Positions 37,575-50,336 are shown, numbered from the stretch's first letter. The stretch is 64,000 nucleotides of DNA from Bifidobacterium sp. (GCA_022649135.1 JALCNP010000001.1:170638-234637); one strand, 5' to 3'. Numbers and translations: made by a program. The notes: generated from the sequence alone by a model not told the origin.

Positions 37575-38681
37575 ATGACTACCGCCTCGGATCGCAGAAC
37601 CATCGAAACATGCATCACCGCGCTCGTCCGAGGGTACGTCCGCGTGCCCTCGGATATGGGTCTTCCGACATCGTGCGAGGAACTGCTGCATACGGTGGGC
37701 GATCAGGCCGTCTCCTCCAATGCCGGGGGGAAACGCCTGCGAGCCCTGCTGGCATTGGCGGCATATGATGCGGCCCTCGCAACGCGAGGGGACGGCGCGG
37801 GACACGAGCCCATGACACGCGAGCGCATGACGGAGCTGGCATGCGCCATTGAGATCTTCCAGACATCGGCCCTGGTCCATGACGACATCATCGACGACTC
37901 CGATCTGAGACGCGGAAAACCCAGCGCTCACAAGGCGTTGGCCACGATATGCGCCGATGACGGGGTCGGGCAGAGTCTGGGAATCCTGCTCGGAGACCTT
38001 CTCGCCACGGCCAGCATCGACGCGGCGAGCGGTGCCGTCGAAGGATCGCGCCATGGGCCGCAGATCCTGCGCGCCTTCCTCGATATGCAAAGAAACGTGG
38101 ACGTGGGTCAGGTCCTCGATCTTTCCGTGGGGCTCATGCCCCTGGATGACCCGAATCTTCTGGAACGCGCCTCGCTCGGCGTGTTCCGGTGGAAAACGGC
38201 GAGCTATACGACCATAGCCCCTCTTGAACTGGGCTTTCTGTGCGCCGGATGGAGCCGCGAACAGGCCGGGATCCACGCCCGGGCCATCGGGCTGCCATTG
38301 GGCGTCGCCTTCCAGATCGAGGACGATCTGCTCGATGCCGTGGGCTCGAGCACGGGAACCGGCAAACCCGTGGGGGGCGATATTCGCGAAGGCAAGCGCA
38401 CCGTGCTTCTCGCCGACGCCCTGTCCCTCTCGGATGACCGAGACCGCCGGACGCTGCGCTCCATCTTCGAATCGGATCATCGCAGCGATGAGGATGTCAC
38501 GCAGGTCGTCGCGATATTCAGGCGCAGCGGAGCCGTTGCCCAATCGGAGGAACGCATAGCGCGGCTGAGACGTGAATCGGCGACCGCCCTGGACGCCCTG
38601 CCTGTGGGGCGCGGGGACCGGGAAAGACTCTGCGACACGTGCGCACTGTTCGCCGCGCGTCACTCCCCGGACGCCGACTAG
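37575..38681 (+). CDS. polyprenyl (trans-isoprenyl) diphosphate synthase
   Basis: Chain-elongating prenyltransferase, 368 residues, making a C15-C40 diphosphate for quinone, carotenoid or lipid-carrier synthesis. The first aspartate-rich motif is VHDDIIDDSDLRRG and the second is FQIEDDLLDAVG. GGKRLRALL is the substrate-binding Lys/Arg region. The residues before the first motif, which set chain length, are EIFQTSAL, small enough to suggest a longer product, but this is a guess. It is followed 94 bp later by the PASTA kinase gene on the same strand. Confidence 0.9.
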   Translation: MTTASDRRTIETCITALVRGYVRVPSDMGLPTSCEELLHTVGDQAVSSNAGGKRLRALLALAAYDAALATRGDGAGHEPMTRERMTELACAIEIFQTSALVHDDIIDDSDLRRGKPSAHKALATICADDGVGQSLGILLGDLLATASIDAASGAVEGSRHGPQILRAFLDMQRNVDVGQVLDLSVGLMPLDDPNLLERASLGVFRWKTASYTTIAPLELGFLCAGWSREQAGIHARAIGLPLGVAFQIEDDLLDAVGSSTGTGKPVGGDIREGKRTVLLADALSLSDDRDRRTLRSIFESDHRSDEDVTQVVAIFRRSGAVAQSEERIARLRRESATALDALPVGRGDRERLCDTCALFAARHSPDAD

Positions 38682-38775
38682 ACAAGCTCCCCGGACAATT
38701 GCGCATCCGCGCGCCTGCGGCATGTAGAATTGGCTCAGATTACCGGAATCTACGCAAGGGACCTGACATACAACC

Positions 38776-40941
38776 ATGAGTGAAGCGGCACGTGCGCCTG
38801 AGGGGCAGATCATAGACCAGCGGTACCGCATTGTGAGTAAAATCGCCGAGGGGGGCATGGCCACCGTCTACCGGGCGGTGGATCTGCGGCTTGAGCGTTC
38901 CGTGGCCATCAAGATCATGCACATGCAGCTTGCGCAGGGACCCCACAGGGACCAGTTCGTCCAGCGATTCCACAGAGAGGTGAAATCGGCGGCCTCGATG
39001 GCCAACCCCCACATCGTCCAGGTGTATGACACCGGCGAGTTCCACGGGCTTGACTATCTGGTCATGGAATACGTGCATGGGGTGAATCTGCGTCATGAGA
39101 TGAACGCCGAGGGAACGTTCACCGTGCGGGAGACGCTGAGAGTGATCCGGGAGACGCTGGACGGATTGGCCTCGGCGCACGCCTCGGGCATCGTCCACAG
39201 GGACATCAAGCCCGAGAACATCCTTCTCAACGACCGGGGGCATGTGGAGATAACCGACTTCGGCCTGGCGAAGGCGACCTCCGAGGCGACGCTGTCGTCC
39301 ACGGGGATGCTCCTCGGCACCGCGGCCTACCTTGCTCCCGAAACGATCGAGGGCAATCGGGCCACGTCTCAGGGAGATCTCTATTCGGTGGGGATCATGG
39401 CATGGGAGATGCTGGCGGGGGCGGTGCCCTTCACCTCCGCCAACCCGGTGACCCTCGTGTTCAAGCACGTGCACGAGGACGTTCCCCCACTGAACGTCCC
39501 CTGCCCGGGAATCGACCCGGAGGTGGTCGCCTTCATCGCCCATCTCACCGAGCGTTCCATCGAGGGCCGTCCCGCCGATGCCGGTGCGGCCCTGCAGGAG
39601 CTCACCGCCATGGCCACGCGCCTGGCACCGGATGCATGGCTCTATCGCAAGGCGGCGGCCGATCCCTCCCCCGGCGGCGATGCCGCGGACCCCACCTCGG
39701 TGAATCCGACGGCATCGGGCGCATCCGAAAGGAACGGCGCACCCACCCAGGCCTCCAACGGCCAGGAACGCCCCACCCGACCTCAGCCCCCCGAACCCCC
39801 ATCGGCCTCCCGAACCTCGCAAAGGTCCCCCGACCCCACGCAGATCATCGCATCACGCACGCCGCAGACCCGACCGACACGTGCCCTTGATGCACTCGGG
39901 AACCGGCATGCGGACGTTCTCGCCTCCGCCTCGCCCACCCGGGGTTCCGGCACGGCACCGTGGAGAAAGCGACGCACGGTCATTCTGACGCTGTCGATCG
40001 TTCTGGCGCTCGGCCTCTGCACGTGCGCAGGCCTGTGGTGGTACTTTCGCGGTCCCGGAAGCTACTGGACCGTTCCGAAGCCCGGCGATCTGCGATGCTC
40101 CGGAGAATCGGCCTGCACCATCACCGATGTGAAGTGGAGCTCCTATGAGACGTTGCTCAGGAATGCGGGGATCCCCTACACAGCCGCGCACTCGTACAGC
40201 GACACCATAGCGCAGGGAAGCATCATCGGCACATACCCGTCGACCGTCGACGCCCACGTGGGGAAAAGATCCTCCTCGGTCATGAAGATCACCGTTTCCC
40301 GAGGGGTAAGGCAGGCGACCATCCCCTCCGACATCCTCGACACTTCGAGCGAGCACGGCAAGAACCCCCTATCCGCGCTGAGGAAGGCGGGATTCAGCTC
40401 GATTTCCCACGACGTATCGAAGGACGTGTACTCGCTCGACCTTCCCGCGGGCACGGTTCAAAGCATAGATCCCAAGCCCGGCACGACCATGCGGCACAAC
40501 AAGGAAATCGTCATTCACCTGTCCAAGGGACCCATGCCGGTCAGCATGCCCTCCATCGTCGGGCACTCCCGGGATGAGGCGCAGACGGCATTCGACGATG
40601 CCAAGCTCGAGGCCTCCTATACGGAGGAGTACAGCGACACCGTCGCCTCGGGAAAGGTGATCTCCGCCTCCGTCGAAGCGGGCAGGGAGCTTCATTGGGG
40701 AGATTCGGTCTCGGTCGTCGTCTCGAAGGGGCCGCAGACGGTCACCGTGCCCAAGGTGGTGGGAATGAATACCGATGACGCGGAAAGAACCTTACGGGCC
40801 CTGGGCCTCGACGTGAAGGTGACGGCCCCCCTCGGCGACATCACGCACACCGTTCGTCTGCAATCCCCCGAGGCGGGCCAGCAGGTGCGTGTCCGCGACT
40901 CGCACGGCGATAAAACCGTTATAACGCTTACCGTCGTATAG
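38776..40941 (+). CDS. transmembrane serine/threonine protein kinase with PASTA repeats
   Basis: PknB/StkP-type receptor kinase, 721 residues. The kinase domain (about 20-280) has IAEGGMATVYRA, the catalytic Lys in VAIKIMH, HRDIKPENILLN and DFGLAKA. A Pro/Ser/Thr-rich juxtamembrane linker follows. One transmembrane helix lies near residues 400-420, then about four extracellular PASTA modules (for example MPSIVGHSRDEAQTAFDDA and VPKVVGMNTDDAERTLRAL), which in relatives bind muropeptides or lipid II. Proteins of this type tune cell-wall growth and division. I see no partner PP2C phosphatase or penicillin-binding protein nearby, unlike in most actinobacteria. Confidence 0.94.
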   Translation: MSEAARAPEGQIIDQRYRIVSKIAEGGMATVYRAVDLRLERSVAIKIMHMQLAQGPHRDQFVQRFHREVKSAASMANPHIVQVYDTGEFHGLDYLVMEYVHGVNLRHEMNAEGTFTVRETLRVIRETLDGLASAHASGIVHRDIKPENILLNDRGHVEITDFGLAKATSEATLSSTGMLLGTAAYLAPETIEGNRATSQGDLYSVGIMAWEMLAGAVPFTSANPVTLVFKHVHEDVPPLNVPCPGIDPEVVAFIAHLTERSIEGRPADAGAALQELTAMATRLAPDAWLYRKAAADPSPGGDAADPTSVNPTASGASERNGAPTQASNGQERPTRPQPPEPPSASRTSQRSPDPTQIIASRTPQTRPTRALDALGNRHADVLASASPTRGSGTAPWRKRRTVILTLSIVLALGLCTCAGLWWYFRGPGSYWTVPKPGDLRCSGESACTITDVKWSSYETLLRNAGIPYTAAHSYSDTIAQGSIIGTYPSTVDAHVGKRSSSVMKITVSRGVRQATIPSDILDTSSEHGKNPLSALRKAGFSSISHDVSKDVYSLDLPAGTVQSIDPKPGTTMRHNKEIVIHLSKGPMPVSMPSIVGHSRDEAQTAFDDAKLEASYTEEYSDTVASGKVISASVEAGRELHWGDSVSVVVSKGPQTVTVPKVVGMNTDDAERTLRALGLDVKVTAPLGDITHTVRLQSPEAGQQVRVRDSHGDKTVITLTVV

Positions 40942-41068
40942 CCATATCAGGCAGGATCAGGAGCGGCACCTTTGACAGACCCCGGGGGACGCTCCGGCCC
41001 GAAGAAGCCCATGCGGGGGCATCCGCCCGCTCGCGTGAATTCCCCCGTTCCCGGACACACGGCGATGT

Positions 41069-41794
41069 CTACTCCCCGGCGGGCTTCTCCCCATCCCGCT
41101 CGTCCGATTGAAGCGGGCTCTCCCTCATGCGTCTTTTTGCGACCTGGGCGTACTCGTCGACATATTCCTGTCCGCTCATCTGCGCTATGCGGGACATGAC
41201 CAGATCGGTGAGGTCGCGCAGCTCCTGCCGGGTCACCTCATCCTCCCGGCGACGTTCGACGGTGATCGGTTCGCCGTAGACGACGGTCGTCCGTCCCCTG
41301 TCCGGAATGACCTGACCGGGCTTTTGAATGTCACGGGTTCCGATGATCGCCGTGGGTATTATGGGGCATCCCGTCTCCATCGCCAGGCGCGCCGCTCCGG
41401 TATGTCCCTTGTACAGACGTCCGTCCGGGCTTCGCGTGCCCTCCACATGGATTCCGAACAGGTGCCCCGCCTCGAGGATCTCCCGGGCATGAGCCAAGGC
41501 ACCCAAGGATTTGGATCCGCCCGAACGGTCAACGGGAAACACGCCGACGGAGGAGAACCACCACTTCTTGAAACGGCCTTTGATCCCCTTGCCCTCGAAG
41601 TATTCCGCCTTGCCCATGAAATGAATCATTCGGGGAGAAGTGAGAGGAAGCAGGGCATCGTCGATGACGGCCAGATGGTTGGCCGCGACGATCGCCGCAC
41701 CGTGTCGGGGTATGTTGTTCAGCCCTTTGGCGACCGGATGCATCCGCAAGCGTGCGATGGGACCCAATATCTTCACGAAAAACCAGTAGAGCAC
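41069..41794 (-). CDS. 1-acyl-sn-glycerol-3-phosphate acyltransferase (PlsC-like)
   Basis: Membrane-associated acyltransferase of phospholipid synthesis, about 241 residues. The catalytic HX4D is in AANHLAVIDD, and the phosphate-binding motif is HVEGTRSPDGRL. A PIIPTAIIGT segment follows, as in the family. I chose GTG at 41794 because AAGGGAG lies six bases upstream. An ATG at 41848 is in frame and would share the palindrome CATG with the start of the divergent gene, but it has a poorer ribosome site. The tail is hydrophilic. Confidence 0.88.
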   Translation of the reverse strand: MLYWFFVKILGPIARLRMHPVAKGLNNIPRHGAAIVAANHLAVIDDALLPLTSPRMIHFMGKAEYFEGKGIKGRFKKWWFSSVGVFPVDRSGGSKSLGALAHAREILEAGHLFGIHVEGTRSPDGRLYKGHTGAARLAMETGCPIIPTAIIGTRDIQKPGQVIPDRGRTTVVYGEPITVERRREDEVTRQELRDLTDLVMSRIAQMSGQEYVDEYAQVAKRRMRESPLQSDERDGEKPAGE

Positions 41795-41833
41795 AGAGCT
41801 CTCCCTTCCCAGCTGAATGGCGTGCCGCACGAT

Positions 41834-41839
41834 TACAGT
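41834..41839 (+). promoter_or_regulatory. -10-like hexamer for a leaderless transcript
   Basis: TACAGT followed by 7 nt and the ATG of the small membrane protein. There is no Shine-Dalgarno. Confidence 0.4.
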
Positions 41840-41846
41840 GGTAATC

Positions 41847-42440
41847 ATGACTGAACCCAACAATAGCAACGAGCATGGCGAGCGTCCACCGCATCCGACG
41901 CCGCATGGCGGTGACGATGCAGGTTCGCCGGTCGACGGGGCCGGGAACGGGCAGGAGGATCTCACCACGGCCTGGGCCGCCTTCGAGCAGGACCATGCCC
42001 ATGACCTGCGGGACATCGCGCATTCCCATAGCGCCAAGCGCTTCGAAAACCATGCGAGGCGCAAGGAGAAGGAGGCGCTGCTCTCCGTATCGGATCTTGA
42101 CGAGGGATCGTTCACGGACGATGCGAGGCCACGCCCGAAGGGGCCGCGGGACTTCAGCAGCGGAAGCTGGCTCGACGTCGACGACACCATGAATAGGTAC
42201 GGCGCCGACTTCGTGCCCCCGCATCCGCGCATCGGCCACGTCGCATCCACCGTCGTCGTCCTGTGGGCGATGTTCATCCTGGGGGTTCTGGGTATCATCG
42301 TCACGGTGTTCGTTCCCTCATACGCCACCGTGATGGGCACGGTGTGCGGGGTTCTTCTGCTGATCGGAGCCTCGGGCCTTCTGCTGCGTCATCGGGATAA
42401 AAAACCGCATGACGCCGATGACGATGGGGCACGGGTCTAG
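41847..42440 (+). CDS. small hypothetical membrane protein
   Basis: About 197 residues. The first 130 are hydrophilic and charged (DHAHDLRDIAHSHSAKRFENH, many Asp/Glu/Arg). They are followed by two hydrophobic segments (VVVLWAMFILGVLGIIVTVF and TVCGVLLLIGASGLLL) and a short basic tail. No catalytic motif is visible and I do not recognise the family. It is divergent from plsC and convergent with trpD, 20 bp apart. The cytoplasmic domain plus a hairpin anchor suggests a membrane-tethered accessory protein, but nothing more can be said. Confidence 0.7.
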   Translation: MTEPNNSNEHGERPPHPTPHGGDDAGSPVDGAGNGQEDLTTAWAAFEQDHAHDLRDIAHSHSAKRFENHARRKEKEALLSVSDLDEGSFTDDARPRPKGPRDFSSGSWLDVDDTMNRYGADFVPPHPRIGHVASTVVVLWAMFILGVLGIIVTVFVPSYATVMGTVCGVLLLIGASGLLLRHRDKKPHDADDDGARV

Positions 42441-42460
42441 CGGCACGGCGGACAGTGCCG

Positions 42461-43522
42461 TCAGTCGCGCAGGGCCTTGTCCTTTGCCACGGCGATCCAT
42501 CGGTTGAGAACGTCGATGGCCTTCCCGGAATCAACGGCTTCGGACGCGATGGCGTATGCGTCCTTGAAACGCCGAGCGAGCGAGGCCTGCTCGTCGGGCA
42601 GCTGATGTCCGTCGGCCACTATCGCCGACGCGGCATTGAGCAGGGCGGTGGTTCTGAACGGGACCTTCCTGCCGTGGAGAAAGTCCAGCATCGCCCGGGC
42701 ATTGAAATCGGGCTCTCCCCCACGCAGGTCGGATACGCTGATCGGGGCCAGTCCCAATTCGGCGGTGGGATCGAATTGGGACCTGGTCACCGAACCATCT
42801 CGAATCTCCCACATGTCCACGGGTCCGGTGGGGGCCATCTCGTCAAGGCCTTCGTGCGAGGTGTAGACCATGCCGCTCTGCCCGCGCCCGGCATAGACGG
42901 AGGCCATCATCGGACTGAGCGTGCTGTCGGCGCATCCTATGGCGACGTGCGCGGGTTTCGCCGGATTGGTGAGGGGTCCGAGCACATTGAACACGCAGGG
43001 TATTCCTATCGCCGAGCGCACAGGCCCGACGAACCGCATGGCCGGATGGAAGGTTTTTGCGAAGGCGAAGGTGATGCCGACCTCCTCGCCGACCTCGGCG
43101 ACCGCCTTCGGGGACAGGTTCAGGGGAAGGCCCAGCGCCTCAAGGACGTCCGCCGCCCCGCATTTGGACGATGCCGCACGATTGCCGTGTTTGACGATTT
43201 TCACACCCGAGGCGGCGGCCACCACCGACCCCATGGTGGATAGATTCACCGTCGCCGCGCCGTCGCCGCCGGTTCCCACGATATCCGTGGTCTCCCCGCT
43301 GATCGTGAGCGGGACGGCGTGCGCAACCATGGCCGCAGCGGCGCCGGACACTTCGTCCGACGTCAAGCCCAGCTGCTGCTGGGTGGCGAGCACGGCGCCC
43401 ACGGCGGCCGGATCCGCATTTCCCTGCATAAGGTCATCGACGAACCATCGTGTCTCGTCCGCGCCTAAGTGGTTTCCTGCGACCAGTGTGGTGAGAACCG
43501 ACTTCCATGTGATTTCGGCCAT
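42461..43522 (-). CDS. trpD: anthranilate phosphoribosyltransferase
   Basis: Second step of tryptophan synthesis: transfers phosphoribose from PRPP to anthranilate. The 353 residues contain the PRPP-binding DIVGTGGDGAATVNLST, KHGNRAASSKCGAADVLE, and NVLGPLTNPAKP, all diagnostic. GGGAGAGG precedes the ATG. No other trp gene is in the window, so it stands apart from a trp operon, as in many actinobacteria. Confidence 0.96.
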   Translation of the reverse strand: MAEITWKSVLTTLVAGNHLGADETRWFVDDLMQGNADPAAVGAVLATQQQLGLTSDEVSGAAAAMVAHAVPLTISGETTDIVGTGGDGAATVNLSTMGSVVAAASGVKIVKHGNRAASSKCGAADVLEALGLPLNLSPKAVAEVGEEVGITFAFAKTFHPAMRFVGPVRSAIGIPCVFNVLGPLTNPAKPAHVAIGCADSTLSPMMASVYAGRGQSGMVYTSHEGLDEMAPTGPVDMWEIRDGSVTRSQFDPTAELGLAPISVSDLRGGEPDFNARAMLDFLHGRKVPFRTTALLNAASAIVADGHQLPDEQASLARRFKDAYAIASEAVDSGKAIDVLNRWIAVAKDKALRD

Positions 43523-43621
43523 TATGCCCTCTCCCTTAAGCGCTTCGCGCGCAACTTTAAGCTTCGCCGCTCATTGTAGTGTCCGTGGGTTACAGGAGCG
43601 TCATCATCGTCTCATAACGGA

Positions 43622-43658
43622 CGTCGGGGCCGGCATCACGATGATGCCGGCCCCGACG
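43622..43658. terminator. 17-bp perfect hairpin after secA
   Basis: Seventeen-base arms (43622-43638 and 43642-43658) with a 3-base loop, 36 bp past the secA stop codon and 100 bp before trpD. Very GC-rich and without a clear T-run. Confidence 0.75.
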
Positions 43659-43693
43659 AAACACGTCAGCACGTGCCGCGAACACCTATGGGA

Positions 43694-46585
<2,892 letters not shown>

Positions 46586-46746
46586 GTTCCGCTCCCTAGT
46601 TCGTTTCCGTCAACGAGCATAGCCTAGAGCACTGAGCCTAGGCACAAACCTCGATTAATAGTACGCGAAAGCAAGGATTTACGAACCACGCAGGAGCCGC
46701 ACCCCACTCACCGGCACCCCGGCAATTCACCATCCGCCGGAGTGGT

Positions 46747-46804
46747 GATCGCAAGCCGGGGCCGGAGCCGCCCCCGCGAGCGGCTCCGGCCCCGGCTTGC
46801 GATC
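46747..46804. terminator. 24-bp perfect hairpin after hpf
   Basis: Arms 46747-46770 and 46781-46804 are exact complements with a 10-base loop. It lies 15 bp past the hpf stop on the minus strand and separates hpf from secA. Confidence 0.8.
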
Positions 46805-46819
46805 GCCTCCGGCGAGTCC

Positions 46820-47476
46820 CTACTTGACGTTCTCCGGCGTATCGATTTCGAAGACCCCATAGCTCCACCCATGACGGTGGTAGACCACGGACGGCCTTCC
46901 CGTCTCGCGATTCACGAAGAGGAAGAAGTCGTGGCCGATAAGCTCCATCTCGTACAATGCCTCGTCGATGCTCATCGGCTCCGCGAGGTGCAGCTTTCTG
47001 CGGATCACGATAGGCGTGTCCCCGACCTGGACCTCGACGGATTCACCCGGCCCCAGATCCGATGCGACGGCCGCCTGGGGACTGTTGTTGGGCTCTTCCT
47101 GCGCCTTCTCCTGATCCGTCTGCGGGGTGACTCCCCCCATATCCACCGGAACCTGATTGGTATAGCCGCGACGATGGTCCTTGCGACGATCACGCGTGCG
47201 CCTCAGACGAAGCGTGAGCTTGTCAAGGGCCATGTCCAAAGCACTGAACTCGTCAGTGCTGGACGCTTCGGCCCGAACAACCGTCCTCCCCGCGATGATC
47301 GTGATCTCGACACGCTTGGCGGTGTCTGCCTGACGCGGGTTGCCCTCATGAGTCAGCACTATCTGCGCACGCTGGGCGTCGGGGGCAATTGCGGTTACGC
47401 GATTCATCTTGCTTTCGACCACATCACGAAACCTCTGCTTAATCTGCGTATGGCGTCCTGTAACGACGATTTCCAT
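46820..47476 (-). CDS. hpf: long-form ribosome hibernation promoting factor
   Basis: Binds and dimerises 70S ribosomes in slow growth, 218 residues. The N-terminal domain starts MEIVVTGRHTQIKQRFRDV and contains the basic RLRRTRDRRKDHRRG helix that contacts rRNA. The C-terminal dimerisation domain (VIRRKLHLAEPMSIDEA, FFLFVNRETGRPSVVYHR) marks the long form, which makes 100S dimers on its own. GGGAGG precedes the ATG. In many bacteria the gene responds to (p)ppGpp or stationary phase; both alarmone genes here make that plausible. Confidence 0.96.
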   Translation of the reverse strand: MEIVVTGRHTQIKQRFRDVVESKMNRVTAIAPDAQRAQIVLTHEGNPRQADTAKRVEITIIAGRTVVRAEASSTDEFSALDMALDKLTLRLRRTRDRRKDHRRGYTNQVPVDMGGVTPQTDQEKAQEEPNNSPQAAVASDLGPGESVEVQVGDTPIVIRRKLHLAEPMSIDEALYEMELIGHDFFLFVNRETGRPSVVYHRHGWSYGVFEIDTPENVK

Positions 47477-47635
47477 AGTGACCTCCCTAGGCTCAGGCGG
47501 TGTTACCCGCTATGTATGTCGGACGGCATCGTCACCGCCCGGGTAAGCTCATTCTAACCGAACGCCACGTAAACACATGAAAACGCGCTGAAAGAATATG
47601 CCAATTGACGCCGATTATCACACCCGGCGTTTCCT

Positions 47636-47644
47636 TGCTATGAT
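47636..47644 (+). promoter_or_regulatory. extended -10 promoter of rnpB
   Basis: TGCTATGAT fits an extended -10 (TGN plus TATGAT). The predicted transcript start about 7 nt later coincides with the 5' base of the RNase P P1 helix. No good -35 is present at 17 bp, as usual for extended -10 promoters. Confidence 0.55.
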
Positions 47645-47650
47645 GGTAGG

Positions 47651-48016
47651 CCTGAGACTCCTTGGTGACCGCGATCGTGTCGTTCATTCGGCATGATTGA
47701 GGAACTTCCGGGCTCCACAGAGCACGATGGCGGATAACGTCCGCCCAGGGCGACCTGAGAGAAAGCGCAGCAGAAAGCAAACCGCCTGGTTTTTATCAGG
47801 TAAGGGTGAAACGGCGGTGTAAGAGACCACCGGGCCACTGGCGACAGTTGGCCGCACGGCAAGCCTCATCGGGAGCAAGGCCAAGCAGAAGGCACTATTG
47901 GGCTGCTCGCTCAAGCCTTCGGGTAGGCTGCTAGAGCCTGACGGCAACGTCAGGTCGAGATGGATGGTCATCCACATGGAAACATGCGACAGAACCCGGG
48001 GTATAAGGAGTCTCAC
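47651..48016 (+). ncRNA. rnpB: RNase P RNA, bacterial class A
   Basis: Catalytic RNA that removes tRNA 5' leaders. Conserved blocks are in order: GAGGAACTTCCGGGCTCC, CAGGGCGACCTGAGAG, AGAAAGCAAACCGCC, GGTAAGGGTGAAACGG, GGTGTAAGAGACCACC, CATCGGGAGCAAGGCC and, near the 3' end, ACAGAACCCGGGGTATAAG. The ends pair to form helix P1 (GAGACTCCTT with AAGGAGTCTC). TTCTTTT follows the 3' end. The small open frames overlapping it on both strands are spurious. Exact ends are accurate to a few bases. Confidence 0.95.
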
Positions 48017-48101
48017 ATTCTTTTCCTGGCATTTTCCCCGTGGGGTGTGCCATGCACCCGGTTGGGCACAAATCAGATACCCGCCCCGCCGGAGTCAGTA
48101 A

Positions 48102-48143
48102 GAACGGTGTGCCGTACGCCCGGAACGGTGTGCCGTACGCCCG
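48102..48143. repeat. perfect 21-bp tandem duplication
   Basis: Two identical 21-base units back to back (48102-48122 and 48123-48143), starting GAACGGTGTGCC, in the 194-bp gap between rnpB and the convergent recX. I see no gene in this gap. Confidence 0.8.
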
Positions 48144-48210
48144 GATGGGCACGGCTCTCCGGGAATCCCTCTGCGAGGTGACGGCATCGTTTCGGTGATC
48201 GCGACCTCCA

Positions 48211-48939
48211 TCATGCGGCACCGTCGAACAGTGCCCGGGAGATCCGTCCGACGATGTCGCCGACATGCCCCTTTCGCCCGGCGGCGTTCCAAAAACGACG
48301 TCTGCGTGTGGCCGCGTCCAGTCCCCGCGTCCTATGGTCGACCATATGGCCCAGTTCCCATGCGGCCTCGTCGAAGGCCCCCCGGCTCGCCGCCTCGTCG
48401 ACGATGCGTGTGGAGATCGCGGGGTCGACTCCCCTGCGCCGCAACTGGTTAAGCGCGCCTCGCCTGCCGTACTGATGGGCCAGACAGTAGCGAACGGTTT
48501 CACGTGCGTATTCCTCATCGTCGATAAGATTCACCTCGACAAAACGTTGAATCACATCATCGATCACGGAACGATCGAATCCCTTGGATGCAAGCCTGTC
48601 CGACAATCCTCCCGAGGAGCGGGGCGCAGCGTCGAGCAGGCGCAAGGCCGCCTGTTTGCATGCATCGCAATCATGCGAGTCCACGTCACCCGCCGACTCG
48701 GCTCTCCGCCCACGCCTTCGGGACGATGAATGGGGGACGCATCCCCCCTCCTCCGGGGAAAGCGCTCCGAAACCCGATCTATTCGCGCTCGGGGAGGTCT
48801 CGCCCCGTCCTCCACGCGACCTCGAGGAATCCTCATCCCGGGGTCCACGGATGCGCCTCTGGACAAGTTCCTCATCATCATCCGTCTGCGAGGGAATGTG
48901 CACAGGGTGATGCCGGAGAAAATCGTCGACTTCTATCAT
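48211..48939 (-). CDS. recX: RecA regulator RecX
   Basis: Modulates RecA filaments by direct binding. The 242 residues include an N-terminal hydrophilic, Arg/Ser-rich extension of about 90 residues. The RecX helical repeats follow ([54 protein letters not shown]). The ATG overlaps the recA stop codon (ATGA), so translation is coupled and RecX is made in proportion to RecA. The unusual extension lacks any recognisable motif. Confidence 0.92.
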   Translation of the reverse strand: MIEVDDFLRHHPVHIPSQTDDDEELVQRRIRGPRDEDSSRSRGGRGETSPSANRSGFGALSPEEGGCVPHSSSRRRGRRAESAGDVDSHDCDACKQAALRLLDAAPRSSGGLSDRLASKGFDRSVIDDVIQRFVEVNLIDDEEYARETVRYCLAHQYGRRGALNQLRRRGVDPAISTRIVDEAASRGAFDEAAWELGHMVDHRTRGLDAATRRRRFWNAAGRKGHVGDIVGRISRALFDGAA

Positions 48940-50150
48940 GCCGAGACCCGGGTCGCCCCGGAGACCTTGGATCGGGATTCGGTTGCGGCTTTGCCGGACG
49001 CCTTCGCTTCTCGCGTATCGGAGCCGTCTCCCGCCGACTTGCCGTCACCCGCCGACTCTTCGGATGAGTCGTCCGCCTTATTGAGGCCGAAGGCGGTTTT
49101 GACCTTGTTCTCTATCTCCTGCGTGACGGCGGGGTTGTCCTTGAGGAACTGACGCACGTTCTCTCGGCCCTGCCCCAGCTGGTCGCCGTCATAGGTGAAC
49201 CAGGATCCGGACTTCTTCACCACGTTGCACTGCAACGCCATGTCGAGCACCGATCCCTCCCTGGATATCCCCTCTCCATAGAGCACATCGAATTCCGCGG
49301 ATTTGAAGGGGGGCGCCATCTTGTTCTTCACCACCTTGACACGCGTTCTGTTTCCGACGGCCTCATCACCGTTCTTCAGTGTCTGAATCCGGCGGATGTC
49401 CAGACGTACCGACGAATAGAACTTCAGAGCCTTCCCGCCGGTCGTGGTCTCAGGACTTCCGAAGAACACGCCGATTTTCTCTCTGAGTTGGTTAATGAAT
49501 ATCGCGGTCGTCCCGGCCTGTGCAAGGGCCCCCGTCATTTTTCGCAGAGCCTGGCTCATCAGACGGGCCTGAAGACCGACATGGCTGTCTCCCATCTCAC
49601 CCTCTATCTCCGCCTTGGGGACAAGGGCGGCGACGGAATCGACGACGATGACGTCCAGCGCCCCGGACCTGATCAGCATGTCGGCGATTTCCAGGGCCTG
49701 CTCGCCATTGTCGGGCTGGGAGACGATAAGGGAATCGGTGTCCACCCCCAGATGCCGCGCGTACACGGGGTCAAGAGCGTGCTCGGCATCAATGAAGGCG
49801 GCCACGCCACCGTCCTTCTGGGCGTTGGCGACGACATGCAGCGCCAACGTCGTCTTTCCCGATGACTCGGGACCATAGATTTCCACGATGCGGCCCTTGG
49901 GGAGACCTCCTATGCCCAGCGCCATGTCCAGGGCGAGGGAGCCCGTGGAGATCACCTCGACATCCTGCTCGGGCTTGTCGCCAAGCCTCATGGCGGAACC
50001 TTTTCCGAAGTTCTTCTCCACCTGCTGCAACGCCGTCTCCAAGGCGGCCTTGCGCCGGGGATCAATGTCATGCGCATCGGCACCGTTCTGACCGCCGTGG
50101 CCGGAACCTCCTGTAGCCGATTTCGCTGCTGTTCTGGACTGCTGTGCCAT
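48936..50150 (-). CDS. recA: recombinase RecA
   Basis: Homologous recombination and SOS co-protease, 404 residues. Walker A is [14 protein letters not shown], and the DNA-binding loop region includes [16 protein letters not shown]. The N-terminal 25 residues are a Gly/Ser-rich extension, and the C-terminal tail (after about residue 355) is acidic then basic. AAGGAGATAAC precedes the ATG. A LexA box lies 173 bp upstream, giving the expected DNA-damage control. The gap above it (278 bp to DUF3046) holds only this promoter region. Confidence 0.98.
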   Translation of the reverse strand: MAQQSRTAAKSATGGSGHGGQNGADAHDIDPRRKAALETALQQVEKNFGKGSAMRLGDKPEQDVEVISTGSLALDMALGIGGLPKGRIVEIYGPESSGKTTLALHVVANAQKDGGVAAFIDAEHALDPVYARHLGVDTDSLIVSQPDNGEQALEIADMLIRSGALDVIVVDSVAALVPKAEIEGEMGDSHVGLQARLMSQALRKMTGALAQAGTTAIFINQLREKIGVFFGSPETTTGGKALKFYSSVRLDIRRIQTLKNGDEAVGNRTRVKVVKNKMAPPFKSAEFDVLYGEGISREGSVLDMALQCNVVKKSGSWFTYDGDQLGQGRENVRQFLKDNPAVTQEIENKVKTAFGLNKADDSSEESAGDGKSAGDGSDTREAKASGKAATESRSKVSGATRVSA

Positions 50151-50322
50151 GTTATCTCCTTAAGCACCTACGACTCTATGCGACAACCCCACCGTACGGA
50201 TGACGATCCACGCCATCAACCGCGCACGGCTCCTGTGGTCGAAGGCCCTACCGCTACCGTGCAAACGACAACGGTCGGGCGCACGCCGGCATGGTGGCTG
50301 AAGTCAACTATAGCCCCATATA

Positions 50323-50336
50323 CGAACATCTGTTCG
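50323..50336. promoter_or_regulatory. LexA-type SOS box of recA
   Basis: CGAACATCTGTTCG contains the perfect GAAC-N4-GTTC palindrome. On the minus strand TATAGT, a -10-like hexamer, lies about 10 bp downstream, so LexA bound here would cover the -35 region. Confidence 0.8.

Noticed and set aside
47684..48101. Small open frames on both strands around 47.7-48.1 kb
   Set aside because: They overlap the conserved blocks of RNase P RNA.
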